Source of the DNA: Rubrivivax sp. | Lineage (GTDB): Bacteria > Pseudomonadota > Gammaproteobacteria > Burkholderiales > Burkholderiaceae_C | NCBI GenBank assembly: GCA_021298085.1 | Contig: JAJTDE010000019.1 | Span: forward strand, 1-42,045 | Length of the DNA: 42,045 nucleotides | Direction of reading: 5' to 3' | Shown here: positions 7,771 through 15,835 of the stretch, in pieces | Layout: the number at the start of each line of letters is the position of its first letter | Position numbering within the stretch: the stretch's first letter is position 1 | The notes under the pieces: generated by a model | Told to the model about the DNA's origin: nothing | The model's database searches: none | What the model saw: only the letters and a program-made list of their open reading frames with translations | Made by a program: the position numbers and the translations under genes

Positions 7771-9047
7771 CCATCGCCGTGTTCCTCGGCGCGCTGCTGC
7801 TGGCCATGGCACTGGGTGTGCCGATTGCCTATGCGCTGCTGGTCAGCGGTGTGGCCCTGATGCTGCACCTGGACACCTTCGACGCGCAGATCCTGGCGCA
7901 GAACCTGATCGAAGGGGCCAACAGTTTCCCCTTGCTGGCGGTGCCTTTTTTCATGCTGGCCGGCGAGATCATGAATGTGGGCGGGCTGTCTCGCCGCATC
8001 GTCAACCTGGCGGTCACGCTGGTGGGCCATGTGCGGGGTGGCCTGGGTTATGTGGCCATCCTGGCCGCCGTGATGATGGCGGCGCTGTCAGGGTCTGCCG
8101 TGGCCGACACGGCGGCGCTGGCCGCCTTGCTGCTGCCCATGATGGTGGCCGCCGGCCACAACCGGGCGCGCTCAGGCGGCCTCATTGCCTCGGCCGGCAT
8201 CATCGCGCCCATCATTCCGCCATCCATCGGCTTTGTCATCTTTGGCGTCATCAGTGGTGTGTCCATCACCAAGCTGTTCCTGGCTGGCATCGTGCCGGGG
8301 CTGTTGATGGGGGTGTCCATCGCCATCGCCTGGTGGTGGTCGGCCCGAAACGACGGTGCCAAGCCGGCGCCCAAGGCCACGGCCGAACAGCGCTGGCTGG
8401 CGTTTCGCCAGGCCACCTGGGCGCTGGTGCTGCCCATCATCGTGCTGGTGGGGCTGAAGTTTGGGGTCTTCACACCCACCGAAGCGGCGGTGGTGGCGGC
8501 GGTCTATGCGCTCTTCGTGGCCACGGTGGTCTACGGTGAGCTGAAGCTGCACCAGCTTCGCGCCGTGTTTGTGTCGTCGGCCAAGACCACGGCCGTGGTC
8601 ATGTTCCTGGTGGCGGCGGCCATGGTCAGTTCCTGGCTGATCACCGTGGCGCAGATTCCGGCTGACCTGGTCACCCTGCTCAACCCGTTCCTGGACAACC
8701 CCACGCTGCTGCTGATCATGATCATGCTGCTGGTGATCCTGGTCGGCACGGCGATGGACATGACACCTACCATCCTGATCATGACGCCGGTGCTGATGCC
8801 CATCGTCAAGGCCGCGGGCATCGACCCGGTCTACTTCGGTGTGCTGTTTGTGATGAACAATGCCATCGGCCTGGTGACACCGCCGGTGGGCACGGTGCTC
8901 AACGTGGTGGCGGGCGTGGGCAAGATGAAGCTCGACGAAGTCACCCGCGGTGTCGTGCCTTTCATGATCGCGCAGTTCACCGTGATGTTCCTGCTGGTGC
9001 TGTTTCCCGCGCTGGTTCTGGTGCCCCTGAAGTGGCTGAGCCAATGA
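7767..9047 (+). CDS. dctM: TRAP transporter large permease (DctM family)
   Basis: A polytopic membrane protein of 426 residues, the normal size. It begins MTIAVFLGALLLAMALGVP and carries the family blocks FPLLAVPFFMLAGEIMN, SGSAVADTAALAALLLPMM and IAPIIPPSIGFVIFGV, and near the end NNAIGLVTPPVGTVLNV. The start at 7767 overlaps the dctQ stop, indicating translational coupling. The frame is open far upstream, but those residues are not membrane-like and overlap dctQ. It forms the transport channel with DctQ for the ligand delivered by the DctP protein encoded at 9104. Confidence 0.95.
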   Translation: MTIAVFLGALLLAMALGVPIAYALLVSGVALMLHLDTFDAQILAQNLIEGANSFPLLAVPFFMLAGEIMNVGGLSRRIVNLAVTLVGHVRGGLGYVAILAAVMMAALSGSAVADTAALAALLLPMMVAAGHNRARSGGLIASAGIIAPIIPPSIGFVIFGVISGVSITKLFLAGIVPGLLMGVSIAIAWWWSARNDGAKPAPKATAEQRWLAFRQATWALVLPIIVLVGLKFGVFTPTEAAVVAAVYALFVATVVYGELKLHQLRAVFVSSAKTTAVVMFLVAAAMVSSWLITVAQIPADLVTLLNPFLDNPTLLLIMIMLLVILVGTAMDMTPTILIMTPVLMPIVKAAGIDPVYFGVLFVMNNAIGLVTPPVGTVLNVVAGVGKMKLDEVTRGVVPFMIAQFTVMFLLVLFPALVLVPLKWLSQ

Positions 9048-9103
9048 GTGGCCGGCGCCTTGTCTGTTGACGTTCCGATATCCGAAACCCCAAGGAGAAG
9101 ACC

Positions 9104-10120
9104 ATGAAGAGACGTGTTATCCCTGCGATGCTGGCTGCGGCTGTGTTGTCCACCCTGGCCGTCTCGGGCGTGGCCCAGGCGCAGGACATCAAGGAGCGCA
9201 CCATCAAGTTTGGCACCGTGGGTTCCGAGACGCACCCCTCCGTGGCGGGCATGAAAAAGTTCAAGGAATCGGTCGAGGCGCGCAGCGGCGGAAAGATCAA
9301 GGTCAACCTGTTCTACAACGGCGCGCTCGGCAGTGACCAGGCGGTTGTGTCGTCCATGCAGGGCGGCACGGTGGAGATGTCGGTCATGAACACCGGCATC
9401 CTGGCCAGCGTGGCCAAGGAACTGGCCATCTTCGATTTCCCCTTCCTGTTTGCCAACGAGAAGGAAAGTGACGCCCTGGTGGACGGCCCGGTGGGCCGCA
9501 AGCTGCACGCCAAGCTGGAAGAGAAGGGCCTGGTCGGCCTGAGCTACTGGGAACTGGGCTTCCGCCAGATCACCAACAGCAAGCGGCCGCTGACCAAGGT
9601 GGAAGACATCGACGGGCTGAAGCTGCGGGTCATTCCGAACCCGATCAACGTCGCCTGGGTCAAGGCCCTGGGCGCCAACCCCACGCCGATGCCTTTCCCG
9701 GAGGTCTACGCCGGGCTGGAGCAGAAAGCCATCGACGGCCAGGAGAACCCGGTGGCCGTGATCGCGAGCAGCAAGTTCTTTGAGGTGCAGAAGCACATCG
9801 CGATGACCAACCACCAGTACAACCCGCAGTCGGTGGTCATCAGCAAAAAGTTCTGGGATGGTCTGTCGGGTGCCGAGAAGAAGCTGCTGGACGATGCAGC
9901 CGACGAAGCCGCCAAGACCCAGCGCGAGGCCAACCGCGCTGCGCTGGCCACCAACCTGGAGCTGCTGAAGAAGAATGGCATGCAGGTCACCACCTTTGCA
10001 CCGGCCGAGGTGGCCAAGCTGCGTGACAAGATGAAGCCGGTGATCGCCCAGTTCAGCGCCAATGTCGGCGAAGCCACGGTCACCGAGGTGATGGGCGAGC
10101 TGGCCAAAATGCGCCGCTGA
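9104..10120 (+). CDS. dctP: TRAP transporter substrate-binding protein (DctP family)
   Basis: A periplasmic receptor of 338 residues. It has a cleavable signal peptide (basic MKRR, hydrophobic core, AQA before residue 27), a strong ribosome site AAGGAGAAG before ATG, and DctP blocks such as YNGALGSDQAVVSSMQGG, FPFLFANEKE and YWELGFRQITNSKRP. The segment GLKLRVIPNP carries the conserved arginine that binds a ligand carboxylate in this family. It follows the permease genes by 56 bases. The ligand is not determined; neighbours suggest quinate, shikimate, dehydroshikimate or an aromatic acid. Confidence 0.93.
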   Translation: MKRRVIPAMLAAAVLSTLAVSGVAQAQDIKERTIKFGTVGSETHPSVAGMKKFKESVEARSGGKIKVNLFYNGALGSDQAVVSSMQGGTVEMSVMNTGILASVAKELAIFDFPFLFANEKESDALVDGPVGRKLHAKLEEKGLVGLSYWELGFRQITNSKRPLTKVEDIDGLKLRVIPNPINVAWVKALGANPTPMPFPEVYAGLEQKAIDGQENPVAVIASSKFFEVQKHIAMTNHQYNPQSVVISKKFWDGLSGAEKKLLDDAADEAAKTQREANRAALATNLELLKKNGMQVTTFAPAEVAKLRDKMKPVIAQFSANVGEATVTEVMGELAKMRR

Positions 10121-10166
10121 GGCCTCCACCGGGGCCGGCCCCTCCCACCTACCTGGAAAGCCTCCG

Positions 10167-10613
10167 ATGAAAGTCCTTGTCCTGCACGGCATCAACCTGA
10201 ACATGTTCGGCAAGCGCGACCCTGCCCAGTACGGCACGGCCACGCTGGCGCAGATCGATGCGCAGCTGGTGTCGCTGGGGGCCGAACTGGGCGCCGACGT
10301 CGAGTGCTTCCAGAGCAACCACGAAGGGGTGATGACCGAACGCATCCACGCCGCGCATGCCGCGGCGGTGGATGCCGTGGTCATCAATGCCGGCGCCTGG
10401 ACGCACTACAGCTACGGCCTGCGCGACGCGCTGGCCATCCTGAAGTGCCCCATCATCGAGGTGCACATGAGCAACGTGCACGCCCGCGAAGCCTTCCGCC
10501 ACACCTCGGTGTTTGCCGACGTGGTGCGCGGCCAGATCTGCGGCCTGGGTGTCGACAGCTACCGCCTGGGTTTACGAGCGGCCGTGGCCGCTGTCCAGGG
10601 CAGCGCGGCCTGA
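10167..10613 (+). CDS. aroQ: Type II 3-dehydroquinate dehydratase
   Basis: A 148-residue dehydroquinase that interconverts 3-dehydroquinate and 3-dehydroshikimate in the cytoplasm. The flexible active-site loop keeps Arg17 and Tyr22 (GKRDPAQYG). Other catalytic and binding residues are Asn74 and His80 (INAGAWTHYSYGLRDAL), Glu98/His100 (EVHMSNVHARE) and Arg111 (FRHTS). The usual NGPN near the N-terminus is HGIN. Because it lies between a TRAP importer and dehydroshikimate/protocatechuate genes, a catabolic role in quinate use (as for QuiB/QsuC) is more likely than aromatic amino acid biosynthesis. This is inference. Confidence 0.9.
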   Translation: MKVLVLHGINLNMFGKRDPAQYGTATLAQIDAQLVSLGAELGADVECFQSNHEGVMTERIHAAHAAAVDAVVINAGAWTHYSYGLRDALAILKCPIIEVHMSNVHAREAFRHTSVFADVVRGQICGLGVDSYRLGLRAAVAAVQGSAA

Positions 10614-10668
10614 ACCCCCGGGCACCCACCGCACACCAGGGCAGCCCCGGGCTGCCCGCCTCTTGTCC

Positions 10669-11529
10669 ATGAACATCACCGGCACCACCGAGCTGATCGC
10701 CCACATCGGCTTCCCCACCCATGCCTTCAAGGCGCCGCTGATCTACAACCCGTACTTCGCGTCGGCCGGCATCGACGCCGTGGTGGTGCCGATGGGCTGT
10801 GATGCGCCCAACTACGAACGGGTGCTGCGCAGCGTGTTTGTGCTGTCCAACATCCGCGGTGCGCTGATCACGATGCCGCACAAGGTCAGCACGGTGGCCC
10901 TGCTCGACGAAGCCTCGCTGGCGGTGCAGATTGCCGGTGCCTGCAACGCCGTCAAGCGGGCGGCCGATGGCCGGCTGGTGGGTGACCTGTTCGACGGTGA
11001 AGGTTTTGTGCGCGGCGTCCGCCGCAAGGGTGTGGAGCCGGCGGGCCAGCGGGTGCTGATCGTCGGCGCCGGTGGTGTCGGCTGTGCCATCGCCGCGGCT
11101 TTTGCGGCGGCCGACGTGGGCGCGTTGACCGTGTTTGACGTGCGCGCGGCGGCGGCTGAATCACTGGCCCAGCGCTTGCGCCAGCACTACCCGCGCCTGG
11201 ACATAAGGGTGGCGCCGCCCGACCCGTCGGGCCACGACATCGTGGTCAACGCCACCCCGCTGGGCATGCAGCCGGGAGACCCTCTGCCGCTGGACACCAG
11301 CCGCCTGCAGCCGTCGATGCTCGTGGGCGACGTGGTGATGCGCGAAGAGACCACCCCCTTCCTGGCCGCGGCGCAGGCGCGCGGCTGCCGCACGCAGGTG
11401 GGCCTGGACATGCTCTTTGAGCAGATCCCCGCCTACCTGGCGTTTTTTGGTCTGCCCGTCACCACGGCCGACACCCTGCGGCAACTCGCGCGCCTGCCCG
11501 GCCAGCCTGCGCGGAGCCCTTCGCCATGA
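10669..11529 (+). CDS. Shikimate/quinate dehydrogenase family protein (AroE-like, divergent)
   Basis: An NAD(P)-dependent dehydrogenase of 286 residues. The C-terminal Rossmann domain has VLIVGAGGVGCAIAAAF, and VVNATPLGMQPGD is a classic AroE block. The catalytic Lys72 (ITMPHKV) and Asp109 (GDLFDGEGF) are present, as are Thr68 and Asn93. However, the Ser-x-Ser pair that holds the shikimate carboxylate in AroE is Phe20-Lys-Ala22 (GFPTHAFKAP), and the substrate Asn of GANVT is Leu66. It thus belongs to the shikimate dehydrogenase family but probably to a side branch with altered substrate, perhaps quinate/shikimate oxidation in catabolism. ATG 10669 is 56 bases after aroQ; the stop overlaps the next start (ATGA). 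Confidence 0.85.
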   Translation: MNITGTTELIAHIGFPTHAFKAPLIYNPYFASAGIDAVVVPMGCDAPNYERVLRSVFVLSNIRGALITMPHKVSTVALLDEASLAVQIAGACNAVKRAADGRLVGDLFDGEGFVRGVRRKGVEPAGQRVLIVGAGGVGCAIAAAFAAADVGALTVFDVRAAAAESLAQRLRQHYPRLDIRVAPPDPSGHDIVVNATPLGMQPGDPLPLDTSRLQPSMLVGDVVMREETTPFLAAAQARGCRTQVGLDMLFEQIPAYLAFFGLPVTTADTLRQLARLPGQPARSPSP

Positions 11530-12410
11530 ATACGCCGCTGCCCCGGGAGAGCCTGTCCGATGCCCGCAACCCCATGGGCCTGGAGGGCATCGAGTACGTC
11601 GAATACCGCACGGCGCGGCCACAGGCCCTGGGCCAGGTGCTGGAGCTGATGGGCTTCAAGCCTGTCGCGCGGCACCGATCGCGCGAGGTGTTGCTGTACC
11701 GGCAGGGCGCCATGAACGTGGTCGTCAACGCCCATGCCGGCCGCAGCGGGCATGAGCCCTCCCTGCCGGAGACGCCGGTGCTGGCGGCACTGGCCCTGCG
11801 GGTGCGAGACGCCGCCGCAGCCCACCGCCGCGCGCTGGCGCTGGGTGCATGGGATGTTCAAGTGCCGGTGGCGCCCATGGAGCTGCACATTCCGGCCATC
11901 CACGGCGTAGGCGCCAGCCGCATCTACTTCGTGGACCGCCACCGCGAGTTTTCCATCTACGACGTCGACTTTGTACCCATCCCGGGTGTGGACGCTCACC
12001 CCCCGGCCGTGGCCGGCCTGCGCTGGTTCGGGTTGGTGCAATACATCGGCCGGGGCCGCACGGCCGATTGGGTGGCCTTCTACCAGGAGCTGTTTGGCTG
12101 CACCGAGCTGGGGGCCGACCGCCGCACCGGTGTGTTGCCCAGCGGCTGTGTGCTGGCCAGCCCCGAGGGAGAGCTGCAGTGGCAGCTGATCGAGCCGCAG
12201 GAGGGTGATGTGGGCAGCGACGAGGACGGCACCGAACGCCTTCAGCGCGTGGCCCTGGGCACGCCCGATGTGACGGCCGCGGTGGCCGCCTTGCGGCAGC
12301 GCGGTGTGCAGTTTGTGGAGACCGAACACCTGCACCCACAAGCCCGCGGCGCCCTGACGCAGGGCTACCTGGGCGGGGTGATGGTCGAACTGGTGCACGT
12401 GGGCACCTGA
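11526..12410 (+). CDS. HPPD-like VOC protein, stand-alone counterpart of the QuiC C-terminal domain
   Basis: A protein of 294 residues built from two vicinal-oxygen-chelate halves. The start NPMGLEGIEYVEYRTA and YRQGAMNVVVNA match the 4-hydroxyphenylpyruvate dioxygenase family. It ends right after the third-ligand strand, shorter than true HPPD (about 360). By alignment from memory, the three iron ligands of HPPD map to Gly169, Arg241 and Glu288, so two of three are lost and dioxygenase activity is unlikely. In Pseudomonas QuiC and Corynebacterium QsuB a similar domain is fused behind a 3-dehydroshikimate dehydratase; here the dehydratase is the next gene, 7 bases away. A structural or stabilising partner role is inferred. 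Confidence 0.82.
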   Translation: MNTPLPRESLSDARNPMGLEGIEYVEYRTARPQALGQVLELMGFKPVARHRSREVLLYRQGAMNVVVNAHAGRSGHEPSLPETPVLAALALRVRDAAAAHRRALALGAWDVQVPVAPMELHIPAIHGVGASRIYFVDRHREFSIYDVDFVPIPGVDAHPPAVAGLRWFGLVQYIGRGRTADWVAFYQELFGCTELGADRRTGVLPSGCVLASPEGELQWQLIEPQEGDVGSDEDGTERLQRVALGTPDVTAAVAALRQRGVQFVETEHLHPQARGALTQGYLGGVMVELVHVGT

Positions 12411-12417
12411 GCGCACC

Positions 12418-13347
12418 ATGCACAGCGAGGCCCCGCCCCTGTTCATCCGCGATGTCGGCATGGACACCATCACGCTGGCCGGTGCCTTGCCCGACAAGCT
12501 GAGGGCCATGCGCGCGGCGGGCTTTTCTCAGGTGATGCTCAGCGCCCGGGACCTCACCGGCCACGCCGCCGGGGTGGACGACGCCATCGCCTGCGTGAAG
12601 GCCAGCGGCCTGAGGGTCACGGGCTTCCAGGTGCTGCGTGACTTCGAAGGCCTCAGCGGCCACCTGCACGACTACAAGGTGGACATCGCCCAGAGCATGC
12701 TGTCGCTGTGCGCCGCGGTGGGCAGCCGGCTGCTGCTGGCCTGTTCGTCCACCTCGCAGCACGCCACCGGTGACATCGACGCCATCGCGCGAGACCTGCG
12801 CAAGCTGGCCATGCTGGCCCTGCCGCATGGCATTCGCGTGGCCTATGAGGGCCTGAGCTGGGGCCGCCACATCAACGAATACCCGCAGGCCTGGCGCGCG
12901 GTGCAGCGCGCCGACATGCCCAACCTGGGGCTGGCCATGGATTCGTACCATGTGCTGGCCACCGAGACCCCGCTCGACGCGCTGGACGAGGTCGACCCTG
13001 ACAAGCTCTTCTTTGTGCAGCTGTCGGATTTCCTCTGGCAGCAGACGCGCACACCCGAAGAGCGCATGACCACGGCGCGTACCTTCCGCGTTTTTCCCGG
13101 GGAGGGTGTGCACACCGAGCCGCTGGCCGAGCTGGTGCGTCGCCTTCACCGCATGGGGTATGCCGGTGACTACAGCTTCGAAGTCTTCAACGACGACTTT
13201 CAGCAGATGCGGCCCGAGCACGTGGCCGCGCGGGGCCGGCGCTCGGCCGTCTGGCTGGCCGAAGAGGTGCTGCAGCGGGCCGTACCCTTGCCCCGTGAAG
13301 GCCGTCTGGCGCGTGGGGCGGCGCTGGCGGCCCGCGAGGCCGGCTGA
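12418..13347 (+). CDS. 3-dehydroshikimate dehydratase (TIM-barrel, QuiC/AsbF type)
   Basis: A sugar-phosphate-isomerase-like TIM barrel of 309 residues. It is predicted to dehydrate 3-dehydroshikimate to protocatechuate. The four metal ligands of this family are visible: Glu144 (AYEGLSWGRHIN), Asp175 with nearby His178 (AMDSYHVL), Gln201 (FFVQLSD) and Glu255 (YSFEVFNDDF). The segment AYEGLSWG-RHIN is typical for dehydroshikimate dehydratases. It lacks the C-terminal HPPD-like domain of QuiC, which is supplied by the preceding gene. It links the dehydroquinase and AroE-like steps to the protocatechuate ring-cleavage genes downstream. Confidence 0.85.
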   Translation: MHSEAPPLFIRDVGMDTITLAGALPDKLRAMRAAGFSQVMLSARDLTGHAAGVDDAIACVKASGLRVTGFQVLRDFEGLSGHLHDYKVDIAQSMLSLCAAVGSRLLLACSSTSQHATGDIDAIARDLRKLAMLALPHGIRVAYEGLSWGRHINEYPQAWRAVQRADMPNLGLAMDSYHVLATETPLDALDEVDPDKLFFVQLSDFLWQQTRTPEERMTTARTFRVFPGEGVHTEPLAELVRRLHRMGYAGDYSFEVFNDDFQQMRPEHVAARGRRSAVWLAEEVLQRAVPLPREGRLARGAALAAREAG

Positions 13348-13387
13348 ACGGCGGCGTGCCCGGCCGCTCGATGGCGATGAGGCTCGC

Positions 13388-13882
13388 TCAGCCGGCCGGC
13401 GGTGCCGGCGGCGGCGCTGGCAATGGTGGCAGTGGCGGGATCCGCACCGTCGAGGTGGCCAGTTGCACCTCGCGCAGGAAGGTTGCCAGCCCCACCACCA
13501 GGGCCAGTGTCGAGCCGGTGAACAGCGCGCCGATCAGCGGCTTCAGCGGCACCTCCAGAAGCACCTCCAGGAACAGCGCCGTGATCACCATGCACACCAG
13601 CAGCGCCGACAGCGTGGTGGCGGTGATGGCATGGCTGGCCAGCCGCCGGCGGCGTTCCAGCCCGCCAATCTCGAGGCTGACGGCCTCGCGCGTGGACGGG
13701 TCGCAGGGCGCGGCCGATTCGGCGATGTGGCGCCCGCGGTCGATGATGCGGGCCAGCCGGCCCGTCATCACGTTCAGCACACCGGCGATGCCGGTCAGCA
13801 GGAAGACCGGGGCCAGCGCAAGCTGGATGGCCTGCGGCACGTCGTGGAGGTTGAATGTCGGTGTGGGCATGGCAGTGCGCAT
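13388..13882 (-). CDS. DUF2721 family membrane protein
   Basis: A protein of 164 residues on the strand opposite the catabolic genes around it. The N-terminal block VPQAIQLALAPVFLLTGIAGVLNV followed by TGRLARIIDRGR is characteristic of DUF2721. Two more hydrophobic segments follow (residues about 85-135), and the tail is proline rich. It is probably an inner-membrane protein; no function is established. The start may be ATG 13882 or ATG 13870; neither has a good ribosome site. It is convergent with the dehydratase gene and divergent from ligJ, so it splits the catabolic region into two transcription units. Confidence 0.8.
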   Translation of the reverse strand: MRTAMPTPTFNLHDVPQAIQLALAPVFLLTGIAGVLNVMTGRLARIIDRGRHIAESAAPCDPSTREAVSLEIGGLERRRRLASHAITATTLSALLVCMVITALFLEVLLEVPLKPLIGALFTGSTLALVVGLATFLREVQLATSTVRIPPLPPLPAPPPAPPAG

Positions 13883-14043
13883 TCTGCGCCGTCACGCGCC
13901 TGCCGCTGAAGCCATGCCGAAGCGCGATACCAGATAGCCCGGCGTTCCCGGGGCATGCACACGGGTGCCGCGCACAATCAGCAGCACCTGAGCAGCGGCC
14001 CCTTCGAGGCCCGCCCGCCCCCGACCACGGTGGAGACCCCGAC

Positions 14044-15072
14044 ATGATCATCGACTGCCACGGCCACTACACCACGGCACCGAAGGCCCTGGAGAACTGG
14101 CGCAATGCGCAGATCGCCGGCATCCAGGACCCGGCCGCCATGCCCAAGGCGTCCAGCCTGCACATCAGCGACGACGAGCTGCGCGAGTCCATCGAGACCA
14201 ACCAGCTCAAGCTCATGACGCAGCGCGGTAGCGACCTGACCATCTTCAGCCCGCGCGCCAGCTTCATGGCGCACCACATCGGCGATTTCCAGGTCTCCAG
14301 CACCTGGGCGGCCATCTGCAACGAGCTCTGCTACCGCGTGAGCCAGCTGTTCCCCGAGCACTTCGTGCCTGCCGCGATGCTGCCGCAGAGCCCGGGCGTG
14401 GACCCGAAGACCTGCATCCCTGAACTGGTGAAGTGCGTCGAGCAGTACGGCAACGTCGGCCTGAACCTGAACCCTGACCCTTCCGGCGGCCACTGGACGA
14501 GCCCGCCGCTGACCGACCGCCACTGGTACCCCATCTACGAGAAGATGGTCGAGTACGGCATCCCGGCGATGATCCACGTCAGCACCAGCTGCAACGCGTG
14601 TTTCCACACCACCGGCGCGCACTACATCAACGCCGACACCACGGCCTTCATGCAGCTGATCCAGGGTGACCTGTTCAAGGATTTCCCGACGCTGAAGTTC
14701 ATCATCCCGCACGGCGGCGGCGCCGCGCCCTACCACTGGGGCCGTTACCGCGGGCTGGCGCAGGAGATGAAGAAGCCGCTGCTGAAAGACCACCTGCTGA
14801 ACAACGTGTTCTTCGACACCTGCGTCTACCACCAGCCCGGCATCGACCTGCTGACGAAGGTGATCCCGGTGGACAACATCCTCTTTGCCAGCGAGATGAT
14901 CGGCGCGGTGCGTGGCATCGACCCGGAGACCGGGAACTACTACGACGACACCAAACGCTACATCGAGGCCAGCACGCAGCTGAGCCCTGCGCAGAAGCAA
15001 CAGATCTACGAGGGCAACGCCCGCCGTGTCTTCCCGCGGCTAGACGCGCAACTCAAGGCCAAGGGCCACTAG
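14044..15072 (+). CDS. ligJ: 4-oxalomesaconate hydratase (LigJ type)
   Basis: An amidohydrolase-fold lyase of 342 residues that hydrates the oxalomesaconate-derived dienoate to 4-carboxy-4-hydroxy-2-oxoadipate. The N-terminus MIIDCHGHYTTAPKALENW has the His6-x-His8 zinc motif and is almost diagnostic for LigJ. Other likely metal residues lie in MIHVSTSC, IIPHGGGAAPYH and LFASEMIGA, where Glu replaces the usual amidohydrolase Asp. GGAGAC precedes ATG 14044. It begins the second catabolic unit: ligJ-ligK-DUF1932-ligI-esterase-ligA-ligB-ligC. The open frame extends 63 codons upstream into the DUF2721 promoter region, which is not coding-like. Confidence 0.93.
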   Translation: MIIDCHGHYTTAPKALENWRNAQIAGIQDPAAMPKASSLHISDDELRESIETNQLKLMTQRGSDLTIFSPRASFMAHHIGDFQVSSTWAAICNELCYRVSQLFPEHFVPAAMLPQSPGVDPKTCIPELVKCVEQYGNVGLNLNPDPSGGHWTSPPLTDRHWYPIYEKMVEYGIPAMIHVSTSCNACFHTTGAHYINADTTAFMQLIQGDLFKDFPTLKFIIPHGGGAAPYHWGRYRGLAQEMKKPLLKDHLLNNVFFDTCVYHQPGIDLLTKVIPVDNILFASEMIGAVRGIDPETGNYYDDTKRYIEASTQLSPAQKQQIYEGNARRVFPRLDAQLKAKGH

Positions 15073-15125
15073 GCCGAGGCGCCGCCTGCGCCGGCCACCC
15101 CTGAACCGCACCCAGGAGACCTTCC

Positions 15126-15809
15126 ATGACCGAACTCGGCGTCGTCTACCGCAACATCACGCGCACCGAATCACACCTGGCCGACCAGCTCGCCCACTTC
15201 GGCAGCGCCACCGTGCACGAGGCCATGGGCCGCGTGGGCCTGCTGGCCCCGTACATGCGGCCCATCTATGCCGGCGCCCAGGTCAGCGGCACGGCGGTGA
15301 CGGTGCTGCTGCACCCGGGTGACAACTGGATGATGCACGTGGTGGCCGAGCAGATCCGCCCGGGCGACATCGTCGTGGCGGCCTTGACGTCGCCCAACAC
15401 CGACGGCTTCTTCGGCGACCTGCTGGCCACCAGCTTCCAGTCGCGGGGCGCGCGGGCCCTGGTCATCGACGCCGGCGTGCGCGACGTCAAGACGCTCACC
15501 GAGATGCGCTTCCCCGTCTGGAGCAAGGCCATCAGCAGCAAGGGCACGATCAAGGCCACGCTGGGTTCGGTCAATATCCCCGTGGTCTGCGCCGGGGCCC
15601 TGGTGCACCCGGGTGACGTGATCGTGGCCGACGACGATGGTGTGGTCTGCGTGCCGCGCGGCGTGGCCGAAGCCACGCTGGCCGCCGCCACGCAGCGCGA
15701 GGCCAACGAAGGTGAGAAGCGCGCCAAGCTGGCCGCCGGCGTGCTGGGCCTGGACATGTACAAGATGCGCGAACCGCTGGCCAAGGCCGGCCTGCGCTAC
15801 ATCGATTGA
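15126..15809 (+). CDS. ligK: 4-carboxy-4-hydroxy-2-oxoadipate aldolase / oxaloacetate decarboxylase
   Basis: A class II-type aldolase of the RraA-like fold, 227 residues. It would split 4-carboxy-4-hydroxy-2-oxoadipate into pyruvate and oxaloacetate, the last step of 4,5-cleavage. Features are the N-terminal [13 protein letters not shown], the [12 protein letters not shown] loop and the Arg-Asp metal/substrate motif in [11 protein letters not shown], followed by [16 protein letters not shown] strong ribosome site (CAGGAGACC) precedes ATG. It is 53 bases after ligJ and overlaps a possible TTG start of the next gene. Confidence 0.94.
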   Translation: MTELGVVYRNITRTESHLADQLAHFGSATVHEAMGRVGLLAPYMRPIYAGAQVSGTAVTVLLHPGDNWMMHVVAEQIRPGDIVVAALTSPNTDGFFGDLLATSFQSRGARALVIDAGVRDVKTLTEMRFPVWSKAISSKGTIKATLGSVNIPVVCAGALVHPGDVIVADDDGVVCVPRGVAEATLAAATQREANEGEKRAKLAAGVLGLDMYKMREPLAKAGLRYID

Positions 15810-15835
15810 CCCACCACCCCATCGCCCGTGACGAC

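Noticed and set aside
8172..10387. Long antisense frames across dctM and dctP
   Set aside because: Low-complexity translations opposite well-supported TRAP genes.
11725..13221. A 498-codon antisense frame across the HPPD-like and dehydratase genes
   Set aside because: No ribosome site, no domain, arginine/proline-rich end; both sense genes have clear family motifs.
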